NCBI RefSeq assembly: GCF_013358405.1
Contig: NZ_CP054836.1
Span: 868,001 to 932,000 of the forward strand
Source of the DNA: Oricola thermophila
Lineage (GTDB): Bacteria; Pseudomonadota; Alphaproteobacteria; Rhizobiales; Rhizobiaceae
Length of the DNA stretch: 64,000 nt
Reading direction: 5' to 3'
Of this stretch, positions 42,147 to 51,888 are shown in pieces. Each line of letters starts with the position of its first letter. The stretch's first letter is position 1. The position numbers were made by a program, and so were the translations under genes. The notes under the pieces are model-generated. The model was not told the DNA's origin, searched no databases, and worked only from the letters and a program-made list of their open reading frames with translations.

Positions 42147-44960
42147 ATGCTCGACAAGAACTTTGACGCTGCCAGCGTCGAACCGAGAATTGCCAAAATC
42201 TGGGATGATGCCAACGCCTTTGCCGCCGGTGCCGGTGCGAAGGAAGGCGCCGATCCCTACTGCATCGTCATTCCTCCGCCCAATGTCACCGGCTCGTTGC
42301 ATATGGGCCATGCGCTCAACAACACGCTGCAGGACGTCATGATCCGCTACCAGCGCATGAACGGCAGGAACGTGCTCTGGCAGCCCGGAATGGACCATGC
42401 GGGAATCGCCACGCAGATGGTGGTCGAGCGCCAGATGGCCGAGAACGGGGAGAATGTGACCCGCCGGGATCTCGGGCGGGAGAAATTCGTTGAGCGTATC
42501 TGGCAGTGGAAAAACGAATCCGGAGGCCGGATTTTCAATCAGCTGAAGCGGCTCGGCGCCTCCTGTGACTGGTCGCGGGAACGCTTCACCATGGACGAGG
42601 GCCTGTCGAAGGCGGTGCTCGAGGTTTTCGTCCGGCTATACAGGGAAGGGCTCATCTACAAGGACAAGCGCCTTGTGAACTGGGATCCCAAGCTTCATAC
42701 GGCAATTTCCGATCTCGAGGTGGAGCAGAGGGAAGTCGACGGTCACCTTTGGCATTTCCGCTATCCGCTCGCGGACGGCGAAACGTATGAGCATCCCTAC
42801 AACCTGGATGACGAAGGCAACCGGACCGGGTGGAAGCCGTCCGACGGCGAACCTGCGGGCTACGAGACGCGCGACTATCTCGTCGTCGCCACGACACGCC
42901 CGGAAACAATGCTCGGCGATACAGGTGTGGCCGTGCATCCGGACGATCCGCGCTACAAGAAGCTGGTCGGCAAGCACGTGATCCTGCCTATTGTTGGCAG
43001 GCGCATTCCCATTGTTGCCGACGAGTACCCCGACCCGGAAGCGGGCACGGGTGCGGTGAAGATGACGCCGGCGCACGATTTCAACGATTTTGAAGTCGGC
43101 AAACGGCAGAATCTGCCCGCAATCAACGTGCTTGACGAGGAAGCCTGCATAAGCCTCAAGGGCAATGCGGACTTCCATGATGGCCTGGAACAGACGGCGG
43201 AACTGGCCGATGCGACGAGCGCGCTCGATGGCCTGGATCGCTTCGTGGCGCGAGAGAAGATCGTCGAGATGATGGACAATCTCGGCCTTCTGGACCGTAT
43301 AGAGCCGCACAGGCACCAAGTTCCGCATGGCGATCGTGGCGGCGTGCCGATCGAGCCCTATCTGACCGATCAATGGTATGTCGATGCCGCGACGCTGGCC
43401 AAGCCGGCCATAGCGTCGGTCCGGGAGGGGCGAACCCAGTTCGTCCCGAAAAACTGGGAGAATACCTATTTCAACTGGATGGAGAACATCCAGCCGTGGT
43501 GCATATCGCGGCAGTTGTGGTGGGGTCACCAGATACCGGCCTGGTACGGTCCGGACGGAAAGGTGTTCGTCGAGAAATCCGAGGAAGAGGCGGCCGCGGC
43601 CGCGAAGGCTCACTACGGCAAGGAAGTGGAGCTGACGCGCGACGAGGACGTGCTCGACACATGGTTTTCGTCGGCGCTGTGGCCGTTCTCTACGCTCGGA
43701 TGGCCGGACCAGACCGAAGCGCTGAAAACATGGTATCCGACCAATGTCCTGGTCACCGGCTTCGACATCATATTCTTCTGGGTAGCCCGCATGATGATGA
43801 TGGGCCTGCACTTCATGAAGGACGAGAACGGCATGCCAGTCGAGCCGTTCCATACCGTCTATGTGCATGCCCTGGTTCGCGACAAGTTCGGGCAGAAGAT
43901 GTCGAAGTCGAAGGGCAACGTCATCGACCCGCTGGAGCTGATCGACGAATACGGGGCGGATGCGCTTCGTTTCACGCTGGCGATCATGGCGGCCCAAGGG
44001 CGTGACGTTAAGCTCGATCCGGCACGCATCGCCGGCTACCGCAATTTCGGTACGAAGCTCTGGAACGCGACACGCTTTGCGCAGATGAACGGCGTCCGTA
44101 TCGACCCGTCGTTCCGCCCGGAACACGCCAAGCTGCAGATCAACCGCTGGATCCTGACGGAATTCACCAAGGCTGCCCGCGAGGTGGCTGCCGGCATCGA
44201 CCAGTACCGCTTCAACGAGGCGGCAAACGCCGTGTACCGCTTCGTGTGGAACACCTTCTGCGACTGGTACCTCGAATTGCTCAAGCCGCTGTTCAACGGC
44301 GAGGATGAGGAAGCCAAGGCGGAAGCGCAGGCTTGCGCGGCGCATGTGCTCGACGGCATCTACAAGCTGTTGCATCCATTCATGCCATTCATGACGGAAG
44401 AACTGTGGGCGCTGACTGCCGACCAGCGCGACACTTTGCTTTGCCATGCGGAATGGCCGCGTCCGGAATTCGAGGACGCCGAGGCCGCCGGTGAGATCAA
44501 CTGGTTGATCGAACTTGTCAGCGGCATACGTTCCACGCGGGCCGAGATGAACGTGCCGGCTTCCGCGAATGTCCCGCTGGTGGTTGTCGGTGCCGGCGAC
44601 GCGACACGCCAGCGTCTGCTGCGTCACGATCCGGCCATCAAGCGGCTTGCGCGCGTCGAAGATATCCTTGTCGAGAGCGATGTTCCGAAGGGATCCGCCC
44701 AGATCATCGTCGGCGAGGCGACGGCCTGCCTTCCACTCGGCGGCCTGATCGACGTCGAAGCCGAGCGGGCAAGACTCGCCAAGGCCTCGGGAAAGATCGA
44801 AGCCGAGATCAGGAAATTGGAGAGCAAGCTCGGAAACGAGAAGTTCCTTGCGAATGCCAAACCCGAAGTGGTCGCAAAGGAAAAGGAAAAGCTCCAGGAC
44901 GCGCTGTCTGAACGCGATTCGCTGCAGACCGCCATGCAACGCCTGGAGCAGATCGGCTAG
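42147..44960 (+). CDS. valS: Valyl-tRNA synthetase
   Basis: Class I aminoacyl-tRNA synthetase, 937 residues. The HIGH motif is HMGH (about 52-55) in PPNVTGSLHMGH and the KMSKS motif is near residue 584. An editing (CP1) domain with TTRPETMLGDTG lies between them, and a C-terminal coiled-coil arm covers about 870-937. It loads valine onto tRNA(Val) and edits threonine. A strong hairpin follows at 44977. Confidence 0.97.
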   Translation: MLDKNFDAASVEPRIAKIWDDANAFAAGAGAKEGADPYCIVIPPPNVTGSLHMGHALNNTLQDVMIRYQRMNGRNVLWQPGMDHAGIATQMVVERQMAENGENVTRRDLGREKFVERIWQWKNESGGRIFNQLKRLGASCDWSRERFTMDEGLSKAVLEVFVRLYREGLIYKDKRLVNWDPKLHTAISDLEVEQREVDGHLWHFRYPLADGETYEHPYNLDDEGNRTGWKPSDGEPAGYETRDYLVVATTRPETMLGDTGVAVHPDDPRYKKLVGKHVILPIVGRRIPIVADEYPDPEAGTGAVKMTPAHDFNDFEVGKRQNLPAINVLDEEACISLKGNADFHDGLEQTAELADATSALDGLDRFVAREKIVEMMDNLGLLDRIEPHRHQVPHGDRGGVPIEPYLTDQWYVDAATLAKPAIASVREGRTQFVPKNWENTYFNWMENIQPWCISRQLWWGHQIPAWYGPDGKVFVEKSEEEAAAAAKAHYGKEVELTRDEDVLDTWFSSALWPFSTLGWPDQTEALKTWYPTNVLVTGFDIIFFWVARMMMMGLHFMKDENGMPVEPFHTVYVHALVRDKFGQKMSKSKGNVIDPLELIDEYGADALRFTLAIMAAQGRDVKLDPARIAGYRNFGTKLWNATRFAQMNGVRIDPSFRPEHAKLQINRWILTEFTKAAREVAAGIDQYRFNEAANAVYRFVWNTFCDWYLELLKPLFNGEDEEAKAEAQACAAHVLDGIYKLLHPFMPFMTEELWALTADQRDTLLCHAEWPRPEFEDAEAAGEINWLIELVSGIRSTRAEMNVPASANVPLVVVGAGDATRQRLLRHDPAIKRLARVEDILVESDVPKGSAQIIVGEATACLPLGGLIDVEAERARLAKASGKIEAEIRKLESKLGNEKFLANAKPEVVAKEKEKLQDALSERDSLQTAMQRLEQIG

Positions 44961-44976
44961 GCCCGATCTGTGCAGC

Positions 44977-45009
44977 TTCAGCCCGCCGAATTCTCGTCGG
45001 CGGGCTGAA
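44977..45009 (+). terminator. valS terminator hairpin
   Basis: A 13-bp stem TTCAGCCCGCCGA/TCGGCGGGCTGAA with a 7-base loop lies 16 bp after the valS stop. The following TAGATTGATTTAT is only loosely T-rich. Confidence 0.75.
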
Positions 45010-45136
45010 TAGATTGATTTATCGGCATTTGTGTCAGATTTGCAACAGGGCGGCGATTTGTCCGATTTTTGTCCGGTTGTCGACGAAAAACGGCCGTTTT
45101 CGCGCATTTTTGCGCGTTGTGTTGCGTCGCCGGCCG

Positions 45137-45152
45137 TTGACGTAAACGTAAT
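45137..45152. promoter_or_regulatory. LiuR-like operator upstream of fadL
   Basis: TTGACGTAAACGTAAT is a near-palindrome (core ACGT on both sides of AA) similar to the MerR-family LiuR operators described upstream of branched-chain amino acid and fatty-acid genes in proteobacteria. It lies about 130 bp before the fadL ATG. The assignment rests on pattern recall; no liuR gene is in the window. Confidence 0.4.
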
Positions 45153-45284
45153 TCAGGCAAATCGCGACCGGCGCCCGGCCTCCGTTCGATCCCGTTAGGA
45201 ATTTGTGGCGATTTCTCGGCGAGAATGCGCTTGAAATTCACGCGCCGTTGCCGGAATTTTTCGACAAACGGGTTGGAGGAACGA

Positions 45285-46427
45285 ATGCTCAAAAGCACCA
45301 AATCAGTTGTTCTCGGTCTCGTCTGCGCGACTGCCCTGTCGGGAGGGGCGATGGCCGGCGGTTTCAACCGCGGCACCGCGGATACGGATATCCTGTTCGA
45401 GGATGGCAATTTCAACATTCATGCCGCGGCCGCCTACGTGAATCCCACACGTACGTATACTGCTACCGGACCTGCTCTCGGCGGTCTTGTGCCTGCGAAT
45501 TCGAACGTGGGGACGGATTACGCGGATTCCTATGTAATCCCGTCTTTCGCGATGTCGCTCAAGGTGACCGAAGAGCTCCGTTGCGCCGCGACGATGACCG
45601 ATGCGTTCGGCGCTTCCGCGACGACGACCATTCCCACCGGGGCCACCGGCAAGGTGCACGAGGCGTTCACGGTCAATGAAAAGGGACTGACCTGCGGATA
45701 CTTCATGCCGGTGTCGAAAGGCCGTATCGCTTTCATCGGCGGCATATTCCAGGAAACGTTCGATTACGAGCTTTCCGTCCTTGGCGGCGGATTGGCCGTG
45801 GATCTCAACAGCGAGGAAATCGGCTATCGCGTGGGCCTGGCCTACGAAATCCCGGAAATCGCGTTGCGGGCACAAGTCATGTATCGTTCCGGCCAGCGTC
45901 ACGATGCAACCGGCACGACCACGCGTCTCGCGAATACGGGTACCGCGTATGATGCATTGCCACTCAATGCCGCCATGCCGATCGCCAGCGGCTACGGCTA
46001 TCTTCCGCAGATGGTCGATGCGAAATTCCAGACCGGCATCGCTCCCGGTTGGCTGGCGTTCGGCAGTGTCCGCTGGACCAACTGGTCCGTAAATGAACAG
46101 CTTTTCCTCAACCCTGGCGGTGGCTATTCGACGAACGACTACTTCTGGAAGGACGGCTGGACCTATACCGCCGGTATCGGCCACGCCTTCAACGACCAGA
46201 TTTCGGGCGCCGCGTTCGTGTCCTACGACTCCAGCGTCGGAACCGGCTACGACCTGTCCGCCCGCACCATCTCTGTCGGTGGCGCGGTGACGGCCAAGGG
46301 CGAGTTCGGTGAACTCTCGTTTGGTGGCGCTGTATCCTTCCTCGGCTCTGCGTCGGACGTCGACGGGAATGCCGTCGGAGATGACACTGCCTTTGCGATT
46401 TCAGCAAATTACAAGGTTCGCTGGTAG
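45285..46427 (+). CDS. fadL: FadL/OmpP1-family outer membrane transport protein
   Basis: A 380-residue beta-barrel protein that takes up hydrophobic compounds such as long-chain fatty acids. A signal peptide covers residues 1-25; the mature start (GGFNRGTADTDILFEDGNFN) matches the OmpP1/FadL N-terminal hatch. Alternating aromatic strands follow, ending in a C-terminal Trp (KVRW). GGAGG precedes the ATG at 45285; the track-length upstream start lacks an obvious signal. A LiuR-like box sits upstream. Confidence 0.87.
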   Translation: MLKSTKSVVLGLVCATALSGGAMAGGFNRGTADTDILFEDGNFNIHAAAAYVNPTRTYTATGPALGGLVPANSNVGTDYADSYVIPSFAMSLKVTEELRCAATMTDAFGASATTTIPTGATGKVHEAFTVNEKGLTCGYFMPVSKGRIAFIGGIFQETFDYELSVLGGGLAVDLNSEEIGYRVGLAYEIPEIALRAQVMYRSGQRHDATGTTTRLANTGTAYDALPLNAAMPIASGYGYLPQMVDAKFQTGIAPGWLAFGSVRWTNWSVNEQLFLNPGGGYSTNDYFWKDGWTYTAGIGHAFNDQISGAAFVSYDSSVGTGYDLSARTISVGGAVTAKGEFGELSFGGAVSFLGSASDVDGNAVGDDTAFAISANYKVRW

Positions 46428-46450
46428 CCGCCGGGCGAAAGTCTTGACTG

Positions 46451-46477
46451 GTCCTGCCGCGACAGCGGCGGGACTTT
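46451..46477 (+). terminator. fadL terminator
   Basis: GTCCTGCCGC (46451-46460) pairs over 10 bp with GCGGCGGGAC (46465-46474), a GACA loop and a short TTT. It is 24 bp after the fadL stop. Confidence 0.75.
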
Positions 46478-46713
46478 CACCGCGATGCAGATCAGACAAT
46501 TCGGTTGATGGTCCTTGATGGGTGCAGGCTGGAATCGCCGTTCTTGTGACGATTTCGCAACACTTTTGGGCAAAGAGTCGGTTTAGAACCGGAGCGCTTC
46601 TGTGTGCCCATTTGCCGCCATAAACCGGGCGCATCGGATGGATGCCGAACAGGCGTCCGGCATCAAGCAACGGTTAGAAGTGTCACGCCGACATCCAGGA
46701 CTTCGCTTTTGAG

Positions 46714-47517
46714 ATGACCATTTACGGGTCCAAGAACAACAATCGCAGCAAGGCATTGAACACGCTGACGGTCGCCGCATGTTCGCTTTCGTTGGTGCTT
46801 TCGGCGTTCGCAACGGTACCGTCATTCGCTCAAACCGCGGAACCGGAGAAGAAGGGGCCGTGGGTCCTGTTCCGGTTCGGTTTCTCTGCATACAAGAACG
46901 GTCGCAAGGACGAGGCGCTCAGGGCATATCGCGACGCCGCCGAACAGGGGCATGCCGGCGCACGCTGGAAACTGGCCACCATGTATGCGTCGGGAGACGG
47001 CGTACAGGAAGATGACTACGAAGCCTTTCGCATATACGAAGGGCTCGTGAACGAGGGCGCGGAGCCTGGAACGCGTGACGAGACTTTCGTGGCGCACGCG
47101 TTGATGTCCCTCGCCAACTATCTGCGTCGCGGTATCCCGAATTCACCGATTTCCGCAGATCCCTCTCGCGCACGCCAGCTTTACTTGCAGGCCGCCAGCC
47201 AGTTCGGCGATCCCGATGCGCAGTTCGAGCTTGGCCGCATGTATCTGAACGGAGAAGGTGGCCCGGTCGATCAGGTAACCGCAGCGCGCTGGTTCAATCT
47301 GGCTGCGCGCAAGGGGCATGTGGGCTCGGAGGCAATGCTCGGCAAGATACTGTTTGATTCCGGACGTACCGTGCGTGGTCTTTCGATGCTGACGCGGGCG
47401 CTCAACAAGGCCCAGGAGCCGGAAATCCACTGGATCCGCGCGTTGCAGGAAGAGGCATTCGCGGTTTCCACGGAGGCGGACCGGCGCACGGCGATCGCGC
47501 TTGCCAGCCAGAACTAG
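46714..47517 (+). CDS. exoR: ExoR, periplasmic inhibitor of the ExoS-ChvI system
   Basis: A 267-residue exported protein (signal about 1-40) with Sel1-like repeats: GFSAYKNGRKDEALRAYRDA, EQGHAGARWKLATMYASGDG and FGDPDAQFELGRMYLNGEGG. These match Sinorhizobium ExoR closely in order and length (268 aa). ExoR binds the ExoS sensor kinase in the periplasm and represses exopolysaccharide synthesis and acid-response genes until proteolysed. It is a strong taxonomic marker for Rhizobiales. exoS-chvI is not in this window. Confidence 0.88.
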   Translation: MTIYGSKNNNRSKALNTLTVAACSLSLVLSAFATVPSFAQTAEPEKKGPWVLFRFGFSAYKNGRKDEALRAYRDAAEQGHAGARWKLATMYASGDGVQEDDYEAFRIYEGLVNEGAEPGTRDETFVAHALMSLANYLRRGIPNSPISADPSRARQLYLQAASQFGDPDAQFELGRMYLNGEGGPVDQVTAARWFNLAARKGHVGSEAMLGKILFDSGRTVRGLSMLTRALNKAQEPEIHWIRALQEEAFAVSTEADRRTAIALASQN

Positions 47518-47786
47518 GAAAATCCTTGACCATTTTCCAGGGCATCGACTGAACGCGGCGGGAGCGTTGCCGTCGGGCAGTCGGCATCAAGGAGCTTCCA
47601 GGACGTGTTGTTCAAAACCCTTTCGCAGCGGGCAAGCTTGTGGCCTGATGCGGTCTTGAGACACACGGTCTGGCCCTCCGGGATATCCTGCCCGTTGCCG
47701 CGGCAGGTGCAACCTTCTCCGGAGAGGGCCGGTCCGCAAAGCGCGAAAACCACGATCGTCGCGTAACGTGCCGGTTTGCTTCGCAT
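47514..47786 (-). CDS. Small cysteine-rich secreted protein
   Basis: A 90-residue protein with a signal peptide (about 1-22) and five cysteines in the mature part (CTC, VCLK, ARC, DCP). This resembles short secreted proteins of unknown role in rhizobia. Its last codons overlap the exoR stop convergently by 4 bp, so the two 3' ends are interlocked. Confidence 0.6.
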   Translation of the reverse strand: MRSKPARYATIVVFALCGPALSGEGCTCRGNGQDIPEGQTVCLKTASGHKLARCERVLNNTSWKLLDADCPTATLPPRSVDALENGQGFS

Positions 47787-47842
47787 GACAGTCTCCCGGC
47801 GGGCAGAGTAACACGACCTGAGATCCGGGCAAACATGGGTGG

Positions 47843-48625
47843 TCAGGCGGCGTATTCAATCACGACGGGCACGTGGTCGGATGGCTTTTCCCAGGCGCGG
47901 ACATGTTTGTCGATATGAACCGCGCGCAGCTTGTTGGCGGCCTCCGGCGACAAGAGCAGATGGTCTATGCGAATGCCGTTGTTCTTCTGCCATGCGCCGG
48001 CCTGGTAGTCCCAGAACGTATACGTGCCGGTCTTGTCGGTAACCGATCGTACCGCTTCCGTGAGGCCGAGATTGAGGAGGCGACGGAAGGCTGCGCGGGA
48101 TTCCGGACGAAACAGCGCGTCCCCCTCCCATGCCTTCGGGTCGTGACAATCACCCTGCTGCGGTATGACGTTGTAGTCGCCGGCCAGAACCAGAGGCTCT
48201 TCCAGCGCCAGGCGTTCCCTCGTCCAGTCGTGCAGCCGCCGCATCCAGGCCAGCTTGTAGGGAAATTTCTCGCTGTCGACGGGATTGCCATTCGGCAGGT
48301 AGAGCGAAACCACGCGAACGACTCCTCCGTCGACCGAAAACACGCCCTCGATGAAGCGCGCCTGTTCATCGCCGTCGTTTCCCGGCAGGCCGCGATTGAC
48401 CTCGTCAAATGGCAGCCTTGAAAGGATCGCGACACCGTTGAAACCCTTCTGACCGTGTGTTTCGACGTGATAGCCAAGAGCCTCGAAAGGCTCGCGAGGG
48501 AAGTTTTCGTCGACTGACTTGATCTCCTGGAGACAGGCAATATCCGGCGAGGCTTGTTCCAGCCAGCTGATGACCGTGTCTATGCGTGCCTTGACGCCAT
48601 TGATGTTCCAGGTGGCGATTTTCAT
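47843..48625 (-). CDS. xthA: Exodeoxyribonuclease III
   Basis: A 260-residue AP endonuclease/3'-5' exonuclease of base-excision repair. Active-site segments: WNINGVKAR, CLQEIK (Glu34), GDYNV and the C-terminal SDHVPV (Asp250-His251). The ATG at 48625 gives the normal family length; the upstream start adds residues without a Shine-Dalgarno. It is divergent from the NCS2 permease gene. Confidence 0.94.
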   Translation of the reverse strand: MKIATWNINGVKARIDTVISWLEQASPDIACLQEIKSVDENFPREPFEALGYHVETHGQKGFNGVAILSRLPFDEVNRGLPGNDGDEQARFIEGVFSVDGGVVRVVSLYLPNGNPVDSEKFPYKLAWMRRLHDWTRERLALEEPLVLAGDYNVIPQQGDCHDPKAWEGDALFRPESRAAFRRLLNLGLTEAVRSVTDKTGTYTFWDYQAGAWQKNNGIRIDHLLLSPEAANKLRAVHIDKHVRAWEKPSDHVPVVIEYAA

Positions 48626-48736
48626 CAATTTTCTGCCCATAAGGGGGAATCATTCCCGGTTTTACTTGCCAGAGTGTCATGTTCGCGTAGCCTTTTTCAA
48701 TCGCCATCGGAAGGCGATCAAGAGGAGGAGGGGGTT

Positions 48737-50095
48737 ATGACGAATTCTTCTGGCCTGGGAACCGCCGAACAACTGCGCGATCCCGATTACACTCCAGCGT
48801 TGGCTCACGCGGTGCCGCTTGGCATCCAGCACGTGCTGGCAATGTTCGTGTCGAACGTGACGCCGGCGATCATCGTCGCCGGTGCGGCCGGTTTCGGTTT
48901 CGGGTCGAACTCGCCCGATTTCCCGAACCTTGTCTACATGATCCAGATGTCCGTCCTGTTCGCCGGCGTGGCGACGCTGTTCCAGACGATCGGCTTCGGA
49001 CCGGTCGGGGCAAGACTCCCTATCGTCCAGGGAACCAGCTTCGCATTTCTTCCGGTCATGATCCCGGCCGTTGCGGGGCAGGGGGTTGCGGGCATGGCGG
49101 GCCTGATGACTGGTGTCATCATAGGCGGCTGTTTTCATTTCCTTCTTGGCACCATTATCGGGCGCCTGCGCTTCGCGCTTCCTCCGCTGGTCACAGGGCT
49201 CATCGTGCTGATGATCGGCCTCGCGCTCATCCGTGTCGGCATCCAGTATGCGGCCGGCGGCGTGCCGTTGATCGGCAAACCGGAATACGGCTCGTTTGCC
49301 ATGTGGTTTCCTGCAACCGTTGTCGTCGTGGTGACGCTCGGCCTGAAGTTCTTCGCGAAGGGGCTCCTTTCGGTCGCGGCGGTTCTGAGCGGCTTGATCG
49401 CCGGATATGTCGTGGCGTTCTTGATGGGGCAGGTGAGCTTCGGCAATGTTGCCAACGCGGCCATTTTCGCGCTGCCGACGCCGTTCAAATGGGGTATCGA
49501 GTTCAACGGCGCGATTATCATCGGCATGTGCTTCATGGCAGTCATCTCCGCCATCGAGACGGTCGGCGACACCTCGGGCATATGCAAGGGCGGGGCCGGG
49601 CGCGAGGCATCCGACAAGGAGATCGCCGGGGCCACCTATGCCGACGGGCTGGGCACTGCGATAGCGGGCGTGTTCGGCGGCCTGCCCAATACATCGTTCA
49701 GCCAGAATGTCGGACTGATCTCCATGACCGGCGTGATGAGCCGCCATGTTGTCACCTTGGGGGCGATCTTCCTTGTCCTCTGCGGTCTGATCCCGAAGTT
49801 CGGCGCCATCGTTGCAACCGTTCCGATCAACGTACTGGGCGGAGGTGTCATCGTGATGTTCGGCATGGTAACCGCCGCAGGCGTGAAGATGCTCGCGGAT
49901 GTCGATTGGAACAGGCGAAACATGGTGATCTTCGCGGTATCGCTTTCGGTAGGGCTCGGGCTGCAGCTCGAACCGGGTGCCCTTCAGCATTTGCCGAGGA
50001 CGCTACAGGTCCTTCTGACCTCCGGTCTTCTGCCGGCGGCGCTGATTTCCATCGTGCTCAATCTGGCGCTCCCGCAGGAGCTGGGCGAAGACTAG
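48737..50095 (+). CDS. NCS2-family purine (xanthine/uric acid) permease
   Basis: A 452-residue nucleobase:cation symporter-2 protein with about 14 helices. The QH motif (GIQHVLAMF) near residue 30 and the NCS2 signature TSFSQNVGLISMTGVMSR near 335-352 are diagnostic. The residues resemble the xanthine/urate branch more than the uracil branch; the exact substrate is not certain. AGGAGGAGG precedes the ATG. A terminator lies at 50104. Confidence 0.88.
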   Translation: MTNSSGLGTAEQLRDPDYTPALAHAVPLGIQHVLAMFVSNVTPAIIVAGAAGFGFGSNSPDFPNLVYMIQMSVLFAGVATLFQTIGFGPVGARLPIVQGTSFAFLPVMIPAVAGQGVAGMAGLMTGVIIGGCFHFLLGTIIGRLRFALPPLVTGLIVLMIGLALIRVGIQYAAGGVPLIGKPEYGSFAMWFPATVVVVVTLGLKFFAKGLLSVAAVLSGLIAGYVVAFLMGQVSFGNVANAAIFALPTPFKWGIEFNGAIIIGMCFMAVISAIETVGDTSGICKGGAGREASDKEIAGATYADGLGTAIAGVFGGLPNTSFSQNVGLISMTGVMSRHVVTLGAIFLVLCGLIPKFGAIVATVPINVLGGGVIVMFGMVTAAGVKMLADVDWNRRNMVIFAVSLSVGLGLQLEPGALQHLPRTLQVLLTSGLLPAALISIVLNLALPQELGED

Positions 50096-50103
50096 GACTG
50101 ATG

Positions 50104-50130
50104 CGGCCCGGGAATCTCCGGGCCGTTCTT
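50104..50130. terminator. Terminator between convergent permease and erpA
   Basis: CGGCCCGG (50104-50111) pairs with CCGGGCCG (50118-50125) over 8 bp around a six-base loop, followed by TTCTT. It likely serves the permease transcript. Confidence 0.75.
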
Positions 50131-50480
50131 CATATCGAGAATGAAGTGCCGCAACCGCAGCTTGCAACGGCGTTGGGGTTGCGGATCTGGAAGGACTGGC
50201 CGATCAGGTCGTCGACGAAGTCGATCTCGGAGCCGGCCATGTAGACCATGGAAAGCTGGTCGATCAGGATGGTCGCACCGTTCTTCTCAATGACGATGTC
50301 GTCCTCGGCGGGGCCGGGAACCAAGTCGAACTTGTAGGAGAAGCCCGAGCATCCGCCGCCTTCAACGGATATGCGCAATGCACGGTTCTCCGGTTCGTCC
50401 TCGAGGATTTTCGAGACGCGCGCGGCACATGCATCGGTAACCTTAACGCTCTTGTCTGCCATTTTCGGATGCGCCGTCAT
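50130..50480 (-). CDS. erpA: ErpA/IscA-type iron-sulfur cluster insertion protein
   Basis: A 116-residue A-type carrier that passes Fe-S clusters to target enzymes. The three conserved cysteines are present: Cys44 in GGGCSGF and Cys108/Cys110 in CGCG. Length and signature fit ErpA or HesB-type carriers; a specific paralogue cannot be chosen. A start at 50462 is also possible. It is divergent from dgt. Confidence 0.9.
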   Translation of the reverse strand: MTAHPKMADKSVKVTDACAARVSKILEDEPENRALRISVEGGGCSGFSYKFDLVPGPAEDDIVIEKNGATILIDQLSMVYMAGSEIDFVDDLIGQSFQIRNPNAVASCGCGTSFSI

Positions 50481-50604
50481 CGTTTCAAATTCCCGAGCGG
50501 TTGCCGTTCATATGGTGTTCAACACACTGCATCATAGGTATGAAGCGGCTGCGGCCGCGTCAACAAGGAAGCGGTCGGGTAAATTGCAAGGAGACGGCAC
50601 AAGC

Positions 50605-51834
50605 ATGCAGCGGGTTTCGGACGAGACGTTGCAGGGCATCGGTTTCGGCCTTGGCGAACGGGCGGCGTACGCGACTTGTCCCGAGAAGAGCCGCGGGCGC
50701 TTCGTGGACGAGCCGCGCAGCCGTACGCGTACCGAATTTCAACGTGATCGCGATCGCATCGTGCATTCGACCGCATTTCGGCGACTCAAGCACAAGACGC
50801 AGGTCTTCTTCAGTCACGAGGGCGATCATTACCGAACAAGGTTGACGCATACGATCGAGGTTTCGCAAATCGCGCGCGCGCTGGCACGGGCATTCCGGCT
50901 GGATGAAGACCTCGCCGAAGCCGTGGCGCTGGTACACGATTTCGGCCACACTCCGTTCGGTCACACGGGCGAGGATGTGCTGAACGAGTTGATGGCCGAT
51001 TACGGCGGATTTGATCACAACGCGCAAGCCTTGCGCGTCGTCACGAAACTGGAACGGCGCTATGCCGAGTTTGACGGCCTGAACCTGACCTGGGAAACTC
51101 TGGAAGGGCTCGTAAAGCACAATGGGCCACTGGAAGACCCGGAAACGGGAAGAGGCACTCGCGGGCCGGTCCCGCCGACGATCCTGAACTATTGTGCGCT
51201 GCATGACCTGGAGATCGACCGGCATGCGGGACTTGAAGCGCAGCTTGCGGCGATCTCTGACGACATCGCCTACAACACTCACGACATTGACGACGGGCTT
51301 CGTGCAGGATTGTTGAATTTCGACATGTTGCGCGAGGTGACGCTTGCGCGGGAGATACTCGACGAGGTGGATCGGCTCTATCCCGGTCTCGATGACAGTC
51401 GGCGGGGCCACGAGACGACGCGGCGCCTGATCACCCGCATGGTCGAGGACGTGATCGCCCGTACAACGCAGAATCTCTCGGAGCTGGAGCCGACAAGCGT
51501 GGAAGACATCTACCGCGCCGGCAGGACGATGGCGGAGTTCTCGCCGGAAATGGCATCGCTGGAAAGGGAGCTGAAGGACTTCATGTTTGCCAACATGTAC
51601 CGCCATCCGGACGTCATGCGGGTGCGGGCGCAGGCAGAGGAGATCGTGCGCGGGCTTTTTGCCGCATTCATGGCGCAACCCGAGAAGATGGGCGGGCACT
51701 GGTCGGAGCAGCTTTCGCAGGTCGACGAACCTGCGCTCGCACGGCGGGTCGCGGACTACCTTGCCGGAATGACCGACACCTTTGCACTGTCGGAACATCG
51801 TCGCCTGTTTGACCATACTCCCGATTTGCGATAG
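50605..51834 (+). CDS. dgt: Deoxyguanosinetriphosphate triphosphohydrolase-like protein
   Basis: A 409-residue HD-domain dNTP triphosphohydrolase. Visible HD-site elements: [13 protein letters not shown] (His83), [11 protein letters not shown] (His111-Asp112) and [10 protein letters not shown]. It lowers dNTP pools or acts in genome maintenance. AAGGAGA lies 9 bases before the ATG at 50605; upstream ATGs are rejected as they overlap erpA's promoter. argS follows 54 bp downstream. Confidence 0.91.
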   Translation: MQRVSDETLQGIGFGLGERAAYATCPEKSRGRFVDEPRSRTRTEFQRDRDRIVHSTAFRRLKHKTQVFFSHEGDHYRTRLTHTIEVSQIARALARAFRLDEDLAEAVALVHDFGHTPFGHTGEDVLNELMADYGGFDHNAQALRVVTKLERRYAEFDGLNLTWETLEGLVKHNGPLEDPETGRGTRGPVPPTILNYCALHDLEIDRHAGLEAQLAAISDDIAYNTHDIDDGLRAGLLNFDMLREVTLAREILDEVDRLYPGLDDSRRGHETTRRLITRMVEDVIARTTQNLSELEPTSVEDIYRAGRTMAEFSPEMASLERELKDFMFANMYRHPDVMRVRAQAEEIVRGLFAAFMAQPEKMGGHWSEQLSQVDEPALARRVADYLAGMTDTFALSEHRRLFDHTPDLR

Positions 51835-51888
51835 CCACGCCCGAATTCTCCGGTAGCCGGATCTCCGTTTCCATCCAGGACAGCAAAA

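Larger units (their letters stand above)
44961..45284. other. 324-bp intergenic region with terminator and fadL promoter
   Basis: It contains the valS terminator (44977-45009), an AT-rich stretch, a LiuR-like inverted repeat at 45137-45152 and the fadL leader with GGAGG. No additional gene is supported. Confidence 0.7.

Noticed and set aside
42636..45107. 823-codon antisense ORF opposite valS
   Set aside because: Shadow of valS, no recognisable protein features.
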